Source: OMOG01 sp041485845 (GTDB taxonomy: Bacteria > Acidobacteriota > Terriglobia > Bryobacterales > Bryobacteraceae). From it: a DNA stretch of 51,446 nucleotides. The notes under the pieces are model-generated. The model saw only the letters and a program-made list of their open reading frames with translations. It had not been told where the DNA came from and did not search any database. Of the stretch, positions 51,168-51,446 are shown piece by piece. Numbering within the stretch: position 1 is the first letter of the stretch; the number at the start of each line of letters is the position of its first letter. The stretch lies in contig JBGPKH010000001.1 of NCBI GenBank assembly GCA_041485845.1, positions 1 to 51,446 of the forward strand, read 5' to 3'. A program made the translations under genes and the position numbers.

Positions 51168-51446
51168 CTAAGATAGCGGATCTGCCTTGTCCTGGCGCGC
51201 GGTCCAGTGTGCGCCGGCCAGCACGATCATCGCCGCGGCGAAGCTCCACAGCAGGATGGTCACGGAAAAGCGAAAGACGTCGTACTCGCGCTTCAGTTTT
51301 TCGGTGAGCATCGGCGAAATCAGCAGATTCACGTATTTCAAGCTTTCCAGCAGAAGGCCGACCACGATGGCCACAGGCGCCACGCGCCGCGGCTCGATGG
51401 GCCGATTCGGCAGCAGCCAGTACACCAGAAACAGGGCCAGGATGGA
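51168..51446 (-). CDS. YihY/BrkB-family membrane protein, C-terminal fragment
   Basis: The frame runs in from the right edge of the window: VYWLLPNRPIEPRRVAPVAIVVGLLLESLKYVNLL, then REYDVFRFSVTILLWSFAAAMIVLAGAHWTA and a short tail. 'PNRP-----V-P-A--A--L-E-LKY', followed by a helix with SVTILLW and a final helix ending 'L-GA-WTA', is the C-terminal half of the YihY/UPF0761 (virulence factor BrkB) family of inner-membrane proteins. Function is not established. The N-terminal two-thirds lie beyond this window. Confidence 0.8.
   Translation of the reverse strand, partial: SILALFLVYWLLPNRPIEPRRVAPVAIVVGLLLESLKYVNLLISPMLTEKLKREYDVFRFSVTILLWSFAAAMIVLAGAHWTARQDKADPLS

Overview
The window is high-GC bacterial chromosome. 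Its gene content points to an Acidobacteriota genome of the Bryobacterales/Solibacter type. The evidence is two vWFA-related secreted proteins of the acidobacterial type, a very large carboxypeptidase-regulatory-domain TonB-dependent receptor, C-terminal pieces of two ADOP/MacB-like permeases, a TIGR03790-type protein, Tat-exported Gfo/Idh/MocA and ThuA proteins, and a VPS10/BNR-repeat exoprotein. This assignment is by inference; no rRNA or tRNA gene was seen.

Layout. 1-9.0 kb: the tail of an ADOP permease; a BrnT-like toxin/antitoxin pair; a relic of a serine recombinase; a VapBC pair; a frame-broken TIGR03790 gene; a LysR regulator followed by a zinc-ribbon membrane protein; a PilZ protein; an RmlD-like reductase; a vWFA protein divergent from an AlkA-like glycosylase; a one-haem secreted protein; and a ParD-like/zeta-toxin operon behind a perfect palindrome. 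9.0-15.8 kb: two large secreted hydrolases, then an accessory patch. The patch holds a DUF2188-like gene overlapping a TIR/deoxyribosyltransferase-like gene and lies between two 103-bp direct copies of the promoter and start of the CocE-type hydrolase gene. A GIY-YIG-like gene and a DUF4159 gene follow. 15.9-21.6 kb: a 52-bp inverted repeat, a histidine kinase/NtrC-type regulator operon with a cysteine-rich NosL-like protein downstream, and a second membrane histidine kinase.

21.9-28.8 kb: a glycine-rich secreted protein, a broken ribbon-helix-helix antitoxin, then a housekeeping block on the minus strand (NupG-like MFS transporter, HIT hydrolase, HU/IHF protein, ribosomal protein S1), a small membrane protein, a muramidase-like secreted protein and a CbrC-family relic. 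The S1 gene has an in-frame TAG inside its sixth S1 repeat, with recognisable coding sequence continuing beyond it. 28.9-40.3 kb: a multidomain secreted protein, small genes of unknown function, a second vWFA protein, a Gfo/Idh/MocA + ThuA pair divergent from a 1070-residue BNR-repeat exoprotein, which is translationally coupled to a Tat-exported TIM-barrel-like protein.

40.3-51.4 kb: a nested inverted-repeat element, a NIPSNAP-like protein, a TPR protein, an ABC-2 exporter (permease plus ATPase), an ADOP relic, an alpha/beta hydrolase, a giant TonB-dependent receptor whose frame is closed by an in-frame TGA about 94 codons before its family-like end, an amidase preceded by a 58-residue AtzG/GatC-like partner, and the C-terminus of a YihY/BrkB membrane protein at the edge.

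Two themes stand out. First, toxin-antitoxin and possible defence modules are dense in the first 15 kb. Second, many reading frames are broken (TIGR03790, recombinase, DUF6364-like antitoxin, CbrC, ADOP, TonB receptor, S1). The strongest candidates for something new are the DUF2188/TIR-like pair in its duplicated-flank setting, the zeta toxin paired with a ParD-like antitoxin, and the two structured inverted-repeat elements.
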